A stretch of DNA of 39,174 nucleotides. It comes from Flavobacteriaceae bacterium. GTDB lineage: Bacteria > Bacteroidota > Bacteroidia > Flavobacteriales > Flavobacteriaceae. The position numbers and the translations under genes are program-made. Numbering within the stretch: position 1 is the stretch's first letter; each line of letters starts with the position of its first letter. Location of the stretch: assembly GCA_028277085.1 (NCBI GenBank), contig JANQHL010000260.1, positions 1 to 39,174 of the forward strand, in the 5' to 3' direction. Of the stretch, positions 16,727 to 24,842 are shown in pieces. The notes beneath the pieces were generated by a model. That model worked only from the letters and a program-made list of their open reading frames with translations, was not told the origin of the DNA and did no database searches.

Positions 16727-18187
16727 ATGAAAAGGACAGTACTACTTTTTTTTGCATTGGTATTTCTGGGGGCAAATTTGGGTAAGGCGCAAGGTATCAC
16801 AGACCAGCTCTACGCCACTTATGAAAAGTACAAGGAACCTACTTTACAAAAAAGAAGAATAAAATATGCTGATTTGCAGCCACTGATTGCACAGGTAAAG
16901 TCCAACCCAAAATTTGAAGTGCAAAAAGTAGGCACATCCATCGAGGGCAGGGACCTAACCCTAATTTCCCTTGGCGAAGGAACTACTGACATCTTTTTAT
17001 GGTCCCAAATGCATGGGGATGAACCCACTGCAACACAGGCCATTTTTGATATTCTCAACTTTTTTACTGCTCCTGACTTTCAGGAGGAAAAGAAGGCAAT
17101 ACTCTCCCAGCTTAAACTGCATTTCTTGCCAATGCTCAACCCAGATGGGGCGGAGGTCTATCAAAGGAGGAACGCCCTTGGTATAGATATTAACAGGGAC
17201 GCGTTGCGATTGCAGTCCCCTGAAGGACAGACCTTAAAAAGGATACGCGACAGTTTGGAGGCCGATTTTGGGTTTAACCTGCATGACCAAAGCCGGTATT
17301 ACAATGCAGAACGTACTCCGAAACCAGCGACGATATCGTATTTGGCTACTGCCTATAATTATGAAAAGGATGTTAATGAAGTCCGTGAAAATGCGATGAA
17401 GGTTATCGTTTTTATGAACGATATCATACAAAAATACGCTCCAGGTCAGGTGGGTCGCTATAGCGATGATTTTGAACCGCGAGCCTTTGGAGATAACATC
17501 GCAAAATGGGGAACCAGCCTTATTCTTATCGAATCCGGGGGATTTGTCAATGATCGTGAAAAACAAGGGATACGAAAACTGAATTATGTTTCCATGCTTT
17601 CGGCTTTATATACCATCGCCCAGGGAAGCTACAAGAGCATTTCGATCGAGGAGTATGAAAAGATTCCCAGGAATGACCGGAAGCTATTTGATCTGAAAAT
17701 CACCAATATGACCTACGAACTTTTAGGGAAAAAGTACATTCTGGATTTGGGAATTCAACAGCAGGAAATTGATTTGAAGGATCATTCCGATTTCTACTTC
17801 AAAAGTATCATTGTAGATCAAGGCGATCTTTCTACCTACTATGGGTATGAAACCTTTGATGCTACAGGCTATACTATTGTACCGCCATCATCTACAGAGA
17901 GGAACACCGGATCACTGTCATCATCAGCAGCTATGGCGCTTCTAAAAAAAGGTATTGCTTACCGGGTAGGCCTGCTTCCGAAGAGAGGATTTTTCACTAC
18001 GGAACCTGTTCACCGGGTCACAAAAGCACCAAATACATCGGATTTTCGTCTGGCAGTTGGGCAGAATCCTACCTTCTTCCTCAAAAAGGACGGTAAGATC
18101 ACACACGCTGTGATCAACGGATTCCTTATTGATGTAGCCCAGGAATTGTCCGGGCAACGCTTTGGGAATGCCCTGATCATCAGGTAG
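16727..18187 (+). CDS. Secreted M14 family zinc carboxypeptidase-like peptidase
   Basis: The 486-residue protein has a signal peptide (VLLFFALVFLGANLGKAQG). The carboxypeptidase A fold shows the zinc ligands His96 and Glu99 in MHGDEP, the third ligand His186 in NLHDQ, NPDG and INRD (substrate-binding Asn-Arg), and the catalytic Glu269 in LIESGG. The C-terminal 200 residues are a beta-rich domain of unknown role. It would cleave C-terminal residues or peptidoglycan-type bonds outside the cytoplasm. It follows the cytochrome/VCBS lipoprotein by 5 bases and ends only 2 bases from the stop of the small minus-strand membrane gene. Confidence 0.92.
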   Translation: MKRTVLLFFALVFLGANLGKAQGITDQLYATYEKYKEPTLQKRRIKYADLQPLIAQVKSNPKFEVQKVGTSIEGRDLTLISLGEGTTDIFLWSQMHGDEPTATQAIFDILNFFTAPDFQEEKKAILSQLKLHFLPMLNPDGAEVYQRRNALGIDINRDALRLQSPEGQTLKRIRDSLEADFGFNLHDQSRYYNAERTPKPATISYLATAYNYEKDVNEVRENAMKVIVFMNDIIQKYAPGQVGRYSDDFEPRAFGDNIAKWGTSLILIESGGFVNDREKQGIRKLNYVSMLSALYTIAQGSYKSISIEEYEKIPRNDRKLFDLKITNMTYELLGKKYILDLGIQQQEIDLKDHSDFYFKSIIVDQGDLSTYYGYETFDATGYTIVPPSSTERNTGSLSSSAAMALLKKGIAYRVGLLPKRGFFTTEPVHRVTKAPNTSDFRLAVGQNPTFFLKKDGKITHAVINGFLIDVAQELSGQRFGNALIIR

Positions 18188-18189
18188 AC

Positions 18190-18357
18190 CTAGTACCCGA
18201 ATTGCAGGCTAATTTCAGAACCATATCGCATTAAGAAAGCAAACATGGTAACCAACGTTGTTACAATTGCAGAAAACAACAGCAGTACCAGGCTTTTGCT
18301 CCAAATCGGGAGCAATCCTAAGGGACCATTTTCCATAATTTCTTTAATAACACCCAT
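18190..18357 (-). CDS. 55-aa single-pass membrane protein, unknown
   Basis: On the minus strand, ATG at 18357 reads to TAG at 18190. The product begins MGVIKEIMENGPLG, has one hydrophobic helix (SLVLLLFSAIVTTLVTMFAF) and ends in a short polar tail (MRYGSEISLQFGY). Codon use is normal for the window, and the charge pattern, with Lys before the helix and Arg after it, is reasonable for a membrane protein. It fills what would otherwise be an empty gap. The stop lies 2 bases from that of the M14 gene. No family is recognised. Confidence 0.55.
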   Translation of the reverse strand: MGVIKEIMENGPLGLLPIWSKSLVLLLFSAIVTTLVTMFAFLMRYGSEISLQFGY

Positions 18358-18430
18358 AATCGTGAGTTTTAGTTCAAGTTTAGCGCTTGGATGCTGATAG
18401 CTGTTGTTTATTGAAGAACAACGATCATGC

Positions 18431-18494
18431 CAAAAACCCTACCTTGCTGCATTACAGGGTAGTAAAGAAATTATAATGGGAGCAGCAACTCCCA
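18431..18494 (-). other. Two small hairpins between the 55-aa gene and the DUF1080 gene
   Basis: TGGGAG-CAGCAA-CTCCCA (18477-18494) is a perfect 6-bp stem followed on the minus strand by an AT-rich run, and could end the DUF1080 transcript. A second weak stem (ACCCT 18436-18440 with AGGGT 18456-18460) lies next to it. Apart from these, 18358-18626 shows nothing I can name. Confidence 0.3.
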
Positions 18495-18626
18495 CTACAG
18501 TTTTCATCCAATTAATACCTCAGAAGTGGTATAATCGTAGCGCGGTAGACCCAACGGTCATGTATTAAAATATTCCCATAATGTAGCGTGGAATGCGGTC
18601 TGAGAATACCAATAACAGGGGGTGTA

Positions 18627-19559
18627 TTATTTTAGCGTACTTACCTCAAACTTTCGGAACTCTACCGGTCCATGATCGCCCTGGATCATGAAAGGTCCCG
18701 GAGCTGCTTCATTGCTATCCAAGGCTCCTCCGGTTATACCGGGAATGGTCTGATCCTGAATTATCGTCTTGCCGTTGGCCACTATGGTGACTCGCCGTCC
18801 AATTAAGGTAATTTCATAGGTCTGCCATTCTCCTGCCTTTTTAGCTGCGTTTTCATTCGGTTCTAAAAAGCCATAAACCCCGCCAAAATAAATATCCATT
18901 GGGGGTAATCCATAATTGTCAGCAATCTGAACTTCGTAGCGCCCTCTTAAATAAACACCACTGTTACTGCCTTCGGGATACCGAAATTCTATATTGGCCT
19001 TAAAGTCGGTGAATTTCTCATTACTGATAAGATTAGCACCGGATTTTGGGTTGGTAAGGATCCCATCCTCAATCACCCACTGGTTCTCTGCTTTGTCCGC
19101 CTGCCATCCGTCCAGGTCCTTGGTGTTAAACAGGGCGACAGGTTTACTCCATTTCGGATCTGAGGTATATGCCAAATCTGGGGCCGGCTGGCCGGTCCAC
19201 GGAACCACTGAGCCATCCGTATAGATCATGGTTCCTTTCAATTTTCCATCTTCCAGCGTGCCGTGGAAAACCATATCATTCCCTTCCGGTTCCCACTGTC
19301 TCGGTAGACTGAAATTAAATTGGTTCTCGGCGGTTTTTACTTCGGCAATAGGTCTGGCGCTCCCAAAGGCAAAAACAAAACGTCCAACCAAGGTTTCATG
19401 GCCGGAGTGACGCACTTCGAGCCAGGAGGGTACGGTTTTCCCCATGAACTCCATTTCCAAATCCCATCTGCCTTCCAGAGGATGCCCTTCCTGCCCCAAA
19501 AGGCTAAAAGGTGCGAAGCTACAAATGGCAAAAAGTAGACCAATGCTCAAGTTTTTCAT
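18627..19559 (-). CDS. Exported DUF1080 (3-keto-disaccharide hydrolase-type) protein
   Basis: The 310-residue protein has a signal peptide ending SLLGQ (about residue 23). Residues about 28-130 form a small beta-rich domain with EGRWDLEME and LKGTMIYTDG. Residues about 140-308 are the DUF1080 concanavalin-like fold: ALFNTKDLDGW, the typical WVIEDGILTN, NIEFRYPEGSNSGVYLRGRYEVQI and a C-terminal QGDHGPVEFRKF. DUF1080 members include enzymes that cleave 3-keto-sugars, and many sit in Bacteroidota glycan-use clusters. No other obvious sugar-oxidation gene is adjacent. It lies 53 bases downstream of the VWA lipoprotein gene. A hairpin abuts its start codon and may control translation. Confidence 0.88.
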   Translation of the reverse strand: MKNLSIGLLFAICSFAPFSLLGQEGHPLEGRWDLEMEFMGKTVPSWLEVRHSGHETLVGRFVFAFGSARPIAEVKTAENQFNFSLPRQWEPEGNDMVFHGTLEDGKLKGTMIYTDGSVVPWTGQPAPDLAYTSDPKWSKPVALFNTKDLDGWQADKAENQWVIEDGILTNPKSGANLISNEKFTDFKANIEFRYPEGSNSGVYLRGRYEVQIADNYGLPPMDIYFGGVYGFLEPNENAAKKAGEWQTYEITLIGRRVTIVANGKTIIQDQTIPGITGGALDSNEAAPGPFMIQGDHGPVEFRKFEVSTLK

Positions 19560-19560
19560 C

Positions 19561-19588
19561 GTATTCCATGTTTAGCCATGGAAGATAC
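19561..19588 (-). promoter_or_regulatory. Hairpin immediately upstream of the DUF1080 start codon
   Basis: In the minus-strand transcript, GTATCTTCCATG pairs with CATGGAATAC around the hexaloop GCTAAA, giving 10 bp with a 2-nt bulge. The 3' arm ends one base before the ATG (19557-19559). It would bury the ribosome-binding region. It lies in the intercistronic gap after the VWA gene stop, so it could instead be a processing site. Confidence 0.5.
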
Positions 19589-19612
19589 AGAATATTCCAG
19601 AAAGCTTTTGAA

Positions 19613-20716
19613 CTATTCGCAACCGCCGGTGAATCCATCTGCCCTAAATCGTGTTTGGACAGCCCCCTGAAGCGCACCATTAGTCAATTGAATGACCAGG
19701 TTATTTTCCCCACTACCATCGCGCTTTGGTGTGCAGTATTCGAAAAGGTAAAAACTGTTCGCCTGTTCGGAAACCCTGGCGGATATTTGGTTAAATGTAG
19801 CTTCTAATTCAGCGGCATTTCCGGCAACAACGCTGGCTGTTTTTCCGATGTCCTCCAGAATTTGCTGGTCGATTTCGGATCCAAGTCCTATCGTAAAGAA
19901 CGAAATGTTGGGATCGGCATCCTCTACCGCATCCAATGCACTTTCTTCGCTAAACCGAGAGGCCTGGTCGGTACCATCTGTAAATAATACAACCGATGCA
20001 GCAACAATAGGGGACCCTTCAGTATCCCTGCCTTCATCAATAAGATCCTCTGCAATATCCGTTGCTTTGATTACGGCTCCATACAAGTCTGTAGACGGAT
20101 CGTTACTAATATTTTCATCGATCCCTGCAATCGCATTACTCAACTCCGCAGCGGAGGAAGAAAATGGGTTTAGTTCATGCAGGGTATCTTCCCCGTCAAA
20201 CCAATAAATACCAATCTTAAAAGATTCCGTTTCTGGCGATGGCATTACATTGGTTATAAAACTGGTCGCTGCAGTTTTGAGTTCTTCCAGGCTACTTTCC
20301 AACACGGAATTACTCAAATCCAACACCAGAAGCGTATTGTTACTAAATACCTGACTATTCGGGGAGATACGGGCCAAAGACTCTGAGGAAGAAATGGTGT
20401 TAAAACAATCGTCATTCCGGCCTTGTTCATAAATCGTAAATTGATTGGCAGTAAGATCAGAAATCGGATTTCCTTGTGTATCCGAAACCCTGAAAAGAAT
20501 AGATACCTTGGCGGGCAGCGTCACAAATTGGTCTTGAATAGAAAGCAACAACTCGTTGTCGCCAAATTCCAGGCAATCGTCGGGTTCTTCCCCCTGACCG
20601 AGTTCTCCCTGATTCGGATCAAAATTAACATCATCGTCTGCGTTCCCACAGGAGACACAAAGAAATACAACTAAAAATGCCGAAAAAACAATTGAGATCG
20701 CAGCTTTCATTTTCAT
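19613..20716 (-). CDS. VWA-domain lipoprotein
   Basis: ATG at 20716 is chosen (367 residues) because it starts directly at a lipoprotein signal MKMKAAISIVFSAFLVVF with Cys23; the frame continues upstream without a sensible signal. The acidic stretch after the Cys (GNADDD) resembles the Bacteroidota surface-export tag. Residues about 65-105 look like an Ig-like strand set. The von Willebrand A domain follows, with MIDAS motif DLSNS (Asp133, Ser135, Ser137), a middle Thr in STDLYG and Asp in FTDGTDQ, so metal-dependent ligand binding is likely intact. The partner is unknown. It is upstream of the DUF1080 gene and divergent from the ChbG-type gene. Confidence 0.85.
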   Translation of the reverse strand: MKMKAAISIVFSAFLVVFLCVSCGNADDDVNFDPNQGELGQGEEPDDCLEFGDNELLLSIQDQFVTLPAKVSILFRVSDTQGNPISDLTANQFTIYEQGRNDDCFNTISSSESLARISPNSQVFSNNTLLVLDLSNSVLESSLEELKTAATSFITNVMPSPETESFKIGIYWFDGEDTLHELNPFSSSAAELSNAIAGIDENISNDPSTDLYGAVIKATDIAEDLIDEGRDTEGSPIVAASVVLFTDGTDQASRFSEESALDAVEDADPNISFFTIGLGSEIDQQILEDIGKTASVVAGNAAELEATFNQISARVSEQANSFYLFEYCTPKRDGSGENNLVIQLTNGALQGAVQTRFRADGFTGGCE

Positions 20717-20768
20717 AGGTTTAAGGTTCTTTTCTCCAAACGCAAAAACCAAGCCAATAGTATTCTCA

Positions 20769-21737
20769 ATGAAAAAATTGTATTTTCCCTTAGTAACACG
20801 AGATATCATGAGATGGGTTTGTTTTCTTTTTAGTCTTCTCACTTTTTTGCAGTGGAACTGGTCACAAAGCCTGGCTGAAAAACTGGGATATCCGGAAGAC
20901 TCCAAGTTGTTGATCATTCATGCCGATGACCTTGGGGTAACCCATTCGGAAAACCGGGCGAGTCTACTGGGCATGCGCCAAGGTTGTGTCAATTCAGCTA
21001 GTATAATGGTGCCTTGTCCCTGGTTTTTAGAAATTGCCAAAGAAGCTGCAGCCCACCGGGCAATGGATTTTGGCGTTCATCTTACGTTGAATAGCGAATG
21101 GGACAACTATAAATGGGGGCCGGTAACCCGTAACAACCAGGTAAGTAGTTTAGTGGACAGCAATGGGTATTTTTTTGATAACGTCCGGGAGTTAGCGGAA
21201 AAGGGGAAGCCGGAGGAAGTACAACTCGAACTCAGGAATCAGGTGGAAATGGCCCTTGCTAACAAAATTGATATTACTCACCTGGATACTCATATGGGAG
21301 GGGCTCGGTCTACCACTGAATTTCTCCGCGCGTATCTTGAAGTGGGTAATCAATACCGGTTGCCGGTACTTTTGGATAATCGTATCCTTTCAATTACCGA
21401 TCCCACGATAACTCAACTCATCCGGGAAGGGAATCAAGTGGTGGCTGATAATGTGGTAAGTGCATCACCGCAACATTTTGCATCGGGTATGGACACCTAC
21501 TATAAGGAGGTCCTTGGTAATTTGGACGTAGGACTTAATGTATTGCTTATTCATTTGGCTTTTGACGATATGGAAATGCAGGCGGTAACCATTGATCATC
21601 CGAATTGGGGAGCTGCATGGCGACAGGCTGATCTTGACTTTTTTAGTAGTGCCACATGCGCTGAGTTAATAACACAAAACAACATCGTCCTGATAGACTG
21701 GCGCGAAATCCGGGATACGATTATTAGAGCGGAATAA
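20769..21737 (+). CDS. ChbG/YdjC-type carbohydrate deacetylase, exported
   Basis: The product has 322 residues from ATG at 20769; ATG at 20808 would give a tighter signal peptide (MRWVCFLFSLLTFL) and 91 rather than 52 bases to the divergent VWA gene. Motifs of the YdjC/ChbG fold are HADDLG (Asp53-Asp54, numbering from 20769), GVHLTL (His104) and THLDTHMG (His171, His175), supplying the metal site. Enzymes of this family remove acetyl groups from acetylated oligosaccharides such as chitooligosaccharides. A predicted signal peptide is unusual for E. coli ChbG but common in Bacteroidota. The substrate is unknown. Confidence 0.88.
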   Translation: MKKLYFPLVTRDIMRWVCFLFSLLTFLQWNWSQSLAEKLGYPEDSKLLIIHADDLGVTHSENRASLLGMRQGCVNSASIMVPCPWFLEIAKEAAAHRAMDFGVHLTLNSEWDNYKWGPVTRNNQVSSLVDSNGYFFDNVRELAEKGKPEEVQLELRNQVEMALANKIDITHLDTHMGGARSTTEFLRAYLEVGNQYRLPVLLDNRILSITDPTITQLIREGNQVVADNVVSASPQHFASGMDTYYKEVLGNLDVGLNVLLIHLAFDDMEMQAVTIDHPNWGAAWRQADLDFFSSATCAELITQNNIVLIDWREIRDTIIRAE

Positions 21738-21750
21738 TGCAACCTTAAAC

Positions 21751-21780
21751 CTTTGTTAAATACCGTACTTCTCTGTTAAA
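21751..21780 (+). promoter_or_regulatory. Direct repeats upstream of the molybdenum-hydroxylase operon
   Basis: CTTTGTTAAA (21751-21760) and CTCTGTTAAA (21771-21780) match at 9 of 10 bases with a 20-base period, about two helical turns. A third TGTTAA is at 21805-21810. They lie 60-90 bases before iorA-like ATG 21841 and could be an activator site. No clear TAnnTTTG element was found. Confidence 0.35.
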
Positions 21781-21840
21781 AATTCAAAGCCTGGAAGTAT
21801 TAATTGTTAACTTCAACAAGAGAACATAAACAAACACATT

Positions 21841-22302
21841 ATGCCAACGTATCAAATTGAAGTCAATGGAACCACAAGTTCTGTTGATGTTTCTACGGAT
21901 ACCCCATTGCTATGGGTATTACGCGATCATTTAGACTTAGTGGGCACCAAATATGGCTGTGGGATAGGTCAATGTGGTGCGTGCACCGTACATGTAGATG
22001 GAACAGCCATGCGAAGTTGTGCCTTAACCCTGGAACAGGTCCAGGGCAAATCCATAACCACAATAGAAGGGCTTTCGGAAAATGGGGACCACCCGGTTCA
22101 GGAAGCCTGGAAGGAAGTTGATGTACCGCAATGCGGCTATTGCCAGGCGGGCCAGATCATGACCGCCGCTGCTTTTCTGGAGCAAAATCCGACTCCCAGT
22201 GAGGAAGACATTAAAAACGCTATGCACGGCAATATTTGTCGCTGCGCAACGTACAACAGAATTCATCGTGCGGTTGAGAAGGCCGCAGAAAACATGGGCT
22301 AA
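21841..22302 (+). CDS. Isoquinoline 1-oxidoreductase-like [2Fe-2S] subunit
   Basis: The 153-residue small subunit belongs to the molybdenum hydroxylases (xanthine oxidase superfamily). The plant-type ferredoxin cluster is bound by Cys40, Cys45, Cys48 and Cys60 (CGIGQCGAC and SC). The second cluster is bound by Cys98, Cys101, Cys133 and Cys135 (CGYC and CRC). It passes electrons from the molybdenum site of the next gene product to an acceptor. It lacks any signal peptide, so it would be co-exported with the Tat-bearing large subunit. It is the first gene of the nine-gene operon, 18 bases from the next. Confidence 0.95.
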   Translation: MPTYQIEVNGTTSSVDVSTDTPLLWVLRDHLDLVGTKYGCGIGQCGACTVHVDGTAMRSCALTLEQVQGKSITTIEGLSENGDHPVQEAWKEVDVPQCGYCQAGQIMTAAAFLEQNPTPSEEDIKNAMHGNICRCATYNRIHRAVEKAAENMG

Positions 22303-22320
22303 CCTAAAAATCGCAAGAAA

Positions 22321-24549
22321 ATGTCTAACAATCCTAATATAAGATTTAGCCGAAGAGCTTTTATGCGTACCACCGGACTAGCCGGAGGAGGCATGTTAAT
22401 CGGCTTTAATTTGTTTCAAGCGTGTAAACCACAAGTGAAACCTCCAGTTGATCTTTCGCAATTGGATTACAACGATTTCAATGCCTTTATAGAAATAGCA
22501 GACAACGGTGCGGTAACGATTTTTTCTCCCAACCCTGAGATTGGACAAGGGGTAAAAACGTCAATGCCGATGATCATTGCTGAAGAGTTGGATGTTGCCT
22601 GGAAGGATGTTTACGTTAAGCAAGGTATTTTGGATACGGAAAACTACACAAGGCAGGTAGCCGGGGGAAGTCAATCCATCCGTTTTGGTTGGGATGCACT
22701 GCGCCAAACCGGAGCTACCGCTAAGCAGATGTTGGTGAACGCCGCCGCTGCTCGTTGGGGTGTGGAAGCTTCTGACTGCACCGTAAGCGAAGGTGTAATT
22801 ACAAATACAAAGACCGAGGAAACACTGGGATACGGTGATGTAGTGAATGAGGCGTCGCAGCTGGAAATTCCCGAAGATGTTGCGCTAAAAGCACCCAAAG
22901 ATTATAAAATTATCGGAACAGAGCAGCGCAATGTGGATATAAATGAGATCATTACAGGTAAACCACTCTATGGCCTGGACTATAAAGAAGACGGAATGGT
23001 ATATGCCGCTGTAGCCAGGCCTCCGGCATTCGGCCAAAAACTGGTCTCTTTTGACGATAGCGAGACCCGGGCAATGCCAGGGGTTATTGATGTCATTCGT
23101 TTTGGGGATAAGGTGCACAAAATGGCCGAAGAAAACCCTCGAATTTCAGGGATGATGGGAGAAAGTGAAAAGGTGGCGGTGATTGCCAAGACAACATGGC
23201 AAGCCTTAAAGGCGAAAGAAGCATTGCAATTGGAGTGGGAAGATGGCAACCTGGAAAGCACTGAAGATCATGACAAAATTCTTGTGGATCTCCTGGATGG
23301 CAAAGAATTCAGGACAATGCGGTCCGATGGCGATGTGGATAAAGCTTTTGCAGGTGCTGATAAGTTATTAGAGCGCACCTATGAATCCCCATTCCTCCCG
23401 CATAATTGCCTGGAGCCCATGAACTTTTTTGCCAATGTGACCGATGAGAAGATTCATATGGTAGGCCCAATTCAGACGCCAGAAGGAACGGCCAATATGG
23501 CTGCGGGAATACTAGGAAGGACTCCAGAGGAAGTGCATCTGGAAATGACCCGAATGGGCGGGGGCTTTGGAAGAAGGCTGTACGGTGACTTTGCTTTGGA
23601 AGCAGTGGAGATTGCAGATCAGATTAGAAAGCCCGTTAAAGTGGTCTTCTCCAGGGAAGATGATATGAATGACGGAATCTACAGAATGGCGATAAAATAT
23701 CGTATCAAGGCAGGAATCAAAGATGGAGAGGTAGTAGCGTATCACCTTAAAGAAGCGGCTGTTAATTCCAACATGTACGGACTAATTCCGCACTTTTTCC
23801 CAGCTGGAGCCATAGAAAATTACAAGGTAGATGTGGCCAGTTACGACAGTAATATTACGACCGGTGCGTGGAGGGCGCCCTATACCAATTTCCTGGCCTA
23901 TGCAGAACAGAGTTTCTTTGACGAATTGGCCGAACTTATGGATGTCGATCGGGTGCAGTTGCGGCTGGATTTGTTGAAAAAGGTGGATGCCGAAGCCGAC
24001 GAAAATATCGCGTATTCTCCGGAACGGATGATCGATGTGGTGAACAAAGCTGTGGAACTGTCCGACTGGGGGAACAAACCCAGCAATGTCTATCAAGGCT
24101 TTGTGAACTATTATTGTCATAATACACATGTAGCAGAGGTTGCCGATGTTGAGATCCAAAACGGGGAAGCTGTTGTAAAGAAGATCACCTGTGTGGTGGA
24201 CTGTGGCATTATTGTTAATCCGCTGGGAGCGTTGAATCAGATTGAAGGAGGAGTTATTGATGGGGTAGGGCATTCTATGTATGGTGAGTTAGGGTTTGAA
24301 AATGGAAGGCCTATGGCGACCAATTTTGACAAATACCGCTTAATCCGTATGAAAGAAGCGCCGGAAGTGGAGGTACATATGATGCAAAATGAGTACTCTC
24401 CCACGGGGCTTGGAGAACCTACACTTCCTCCCGCAGGAGGCGCTATTGCTAATGCGTTTAAGGCAGCTACAGGAAATCGCTTGTACAAGCAGCCCTTTGT
24501 AAAATATCCCGAATTATTGAAACCAAAACAGCAGGAAATAATAGGCTGA
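22321..24549 (+). CDS. Isoquinoline 1-oxidoreductase-like molybdopterin-binding subunit, Tat-exported
   Basis: The 742-residue catalytic subunit would hydroxylate an aromatic or N-heterocyclic compound or an aldehyde at a molybdenum centre. A Tat signal SRRAFMR (10-16) precedes the hydrophobic segment LAGGGMLIGFNLFQAC, whose Cys35 could be lipidated. Molybdopterin-domain motifs include MGGGFGRR, GAWRAPY and the late GEPTLPPAGG with the likely catalytic Glu699. It resembles IorB and related quinoline or aldehyde oxidases that lack an FAD subunit, so the natural acceptor may be a periplasmic cytochrome. The substrate cannot be read from the sequence. Confidence 0.93.
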   Translation: MSNNPNIRFSRRAFMRTTGLAGGGMLIGFNLFQACKPQVKPPVDLSQLDYNDFNAFIEIADNGAVTIFSPNPEIGQGVKTSMPMIIAEELDVAWKDVYVKQGILDTENYTRQVAGGSQSIRFGWDALRQTGATAKQMLVNAAAARWGVEASDCTVSEGVITNTKTEETLGYGDVVNEASQLEIPEDVALKAPKDYKIIGTEQRNVDINEIITGKPLYGLDYKEDGMVYAAVARPPAFGQKLVSFDDSETRAMPGVIDVIRFGDKVHKMAEENPRISGMMGESEKVAVIAKTTWQALKAKEALQLEWEDGNLESTEDHDKILVDLLDGKEFRTMRSDGDVDKAFAGADKLLERTYESPFLPHNCLEPMNFFANVTDEKIHMVGPIQTPEGTANMAAGILGRTPEEVHLEMTRMGGGFGRRLYGDFALEAVEIADQIRKPVKVVFSREDDMNDGIYRMAIKYRIKAGIKDGEVVAYHLKEAAVNSNMYGLIPHFFPAGAIENYKVDVASYDSNITTGAWRAPYTNFLAYAEQSFFDELAELMDVDRVQLRLDLLKKVDAEADENIAYSPERMIDVVNKAVELSDWGNKPSNVYQGFVNYYCHNTHVAEVADVEIQNGEAVVKKITCVVDCGIIVNPLGALNQIEGGVIDGVGHSMYGELGFENGRPMATNFDKYRLIRMKEAPEVEVHMMQNEYSPTGLGEPTLPPAGGAIANAFKAATGNRLYKQPFVKYPELLKPKQQEIIG

Positions 24550-24554
24550 AAACT

Positions 24555-24806
24555 ATGACCGTATTATTGTTTGGGGTTGCCAAAGATATTGTTGGCAGCC
24601 CTTCACTTTCCATACCTACCACCACCAATGGTAAACGGATTCCAAGGACCGTAGGAGAACTGCGGACTTTCCTGGGAAAAAGTTATCCGGAACTGGAGCA
24701 ACTTTCTTCCCTGGCTATTGCCGTGAATAATGCTTATGCACAGGATACCAAAGAAATCAATTCCTATGACGAAATAGCACTTATTCCTCCGGTAAGCGGG
24801 GGGTAA
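24555..24806 (+). CDS. moaD: Molybdopterin synthase sulfur carrier subunit
   Basis: The 83-residue ubiquitin-like protein starts MTVLLFGVAKDI and ends IPPVSGG. The C-terminal Gly-Gly is adenylated by MoeB, turned into a thiocarboxylate and donates sulfur to cyclic pyranopterin phosphate together with MoaE. Length and beta-grasp pattern match MoaD. It lies 5 bases after the large hydroxylase subunit. The MoaE partner is not in the window. Confidence 0.93.
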   Translation: MTVLLFGVAKDIVGSPSLSIPTTTNGKRIPRTVGELRTFLGKSYPELEQLSSLAIAVNNAYAQDTKEINSYDEIALIPPVSGG

Positions 24807-24842
24807 AGGGGAGTAGTGAATTGTTCAGTTTTAGAGGATACT

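Noticed and set aside
22024..24488. Several minus-strand frames of 60-160 codons inside the molybdenum hydroxylase genes
   Set aside because: They are antisense to strongly conserved coding sequence and have no domain features.
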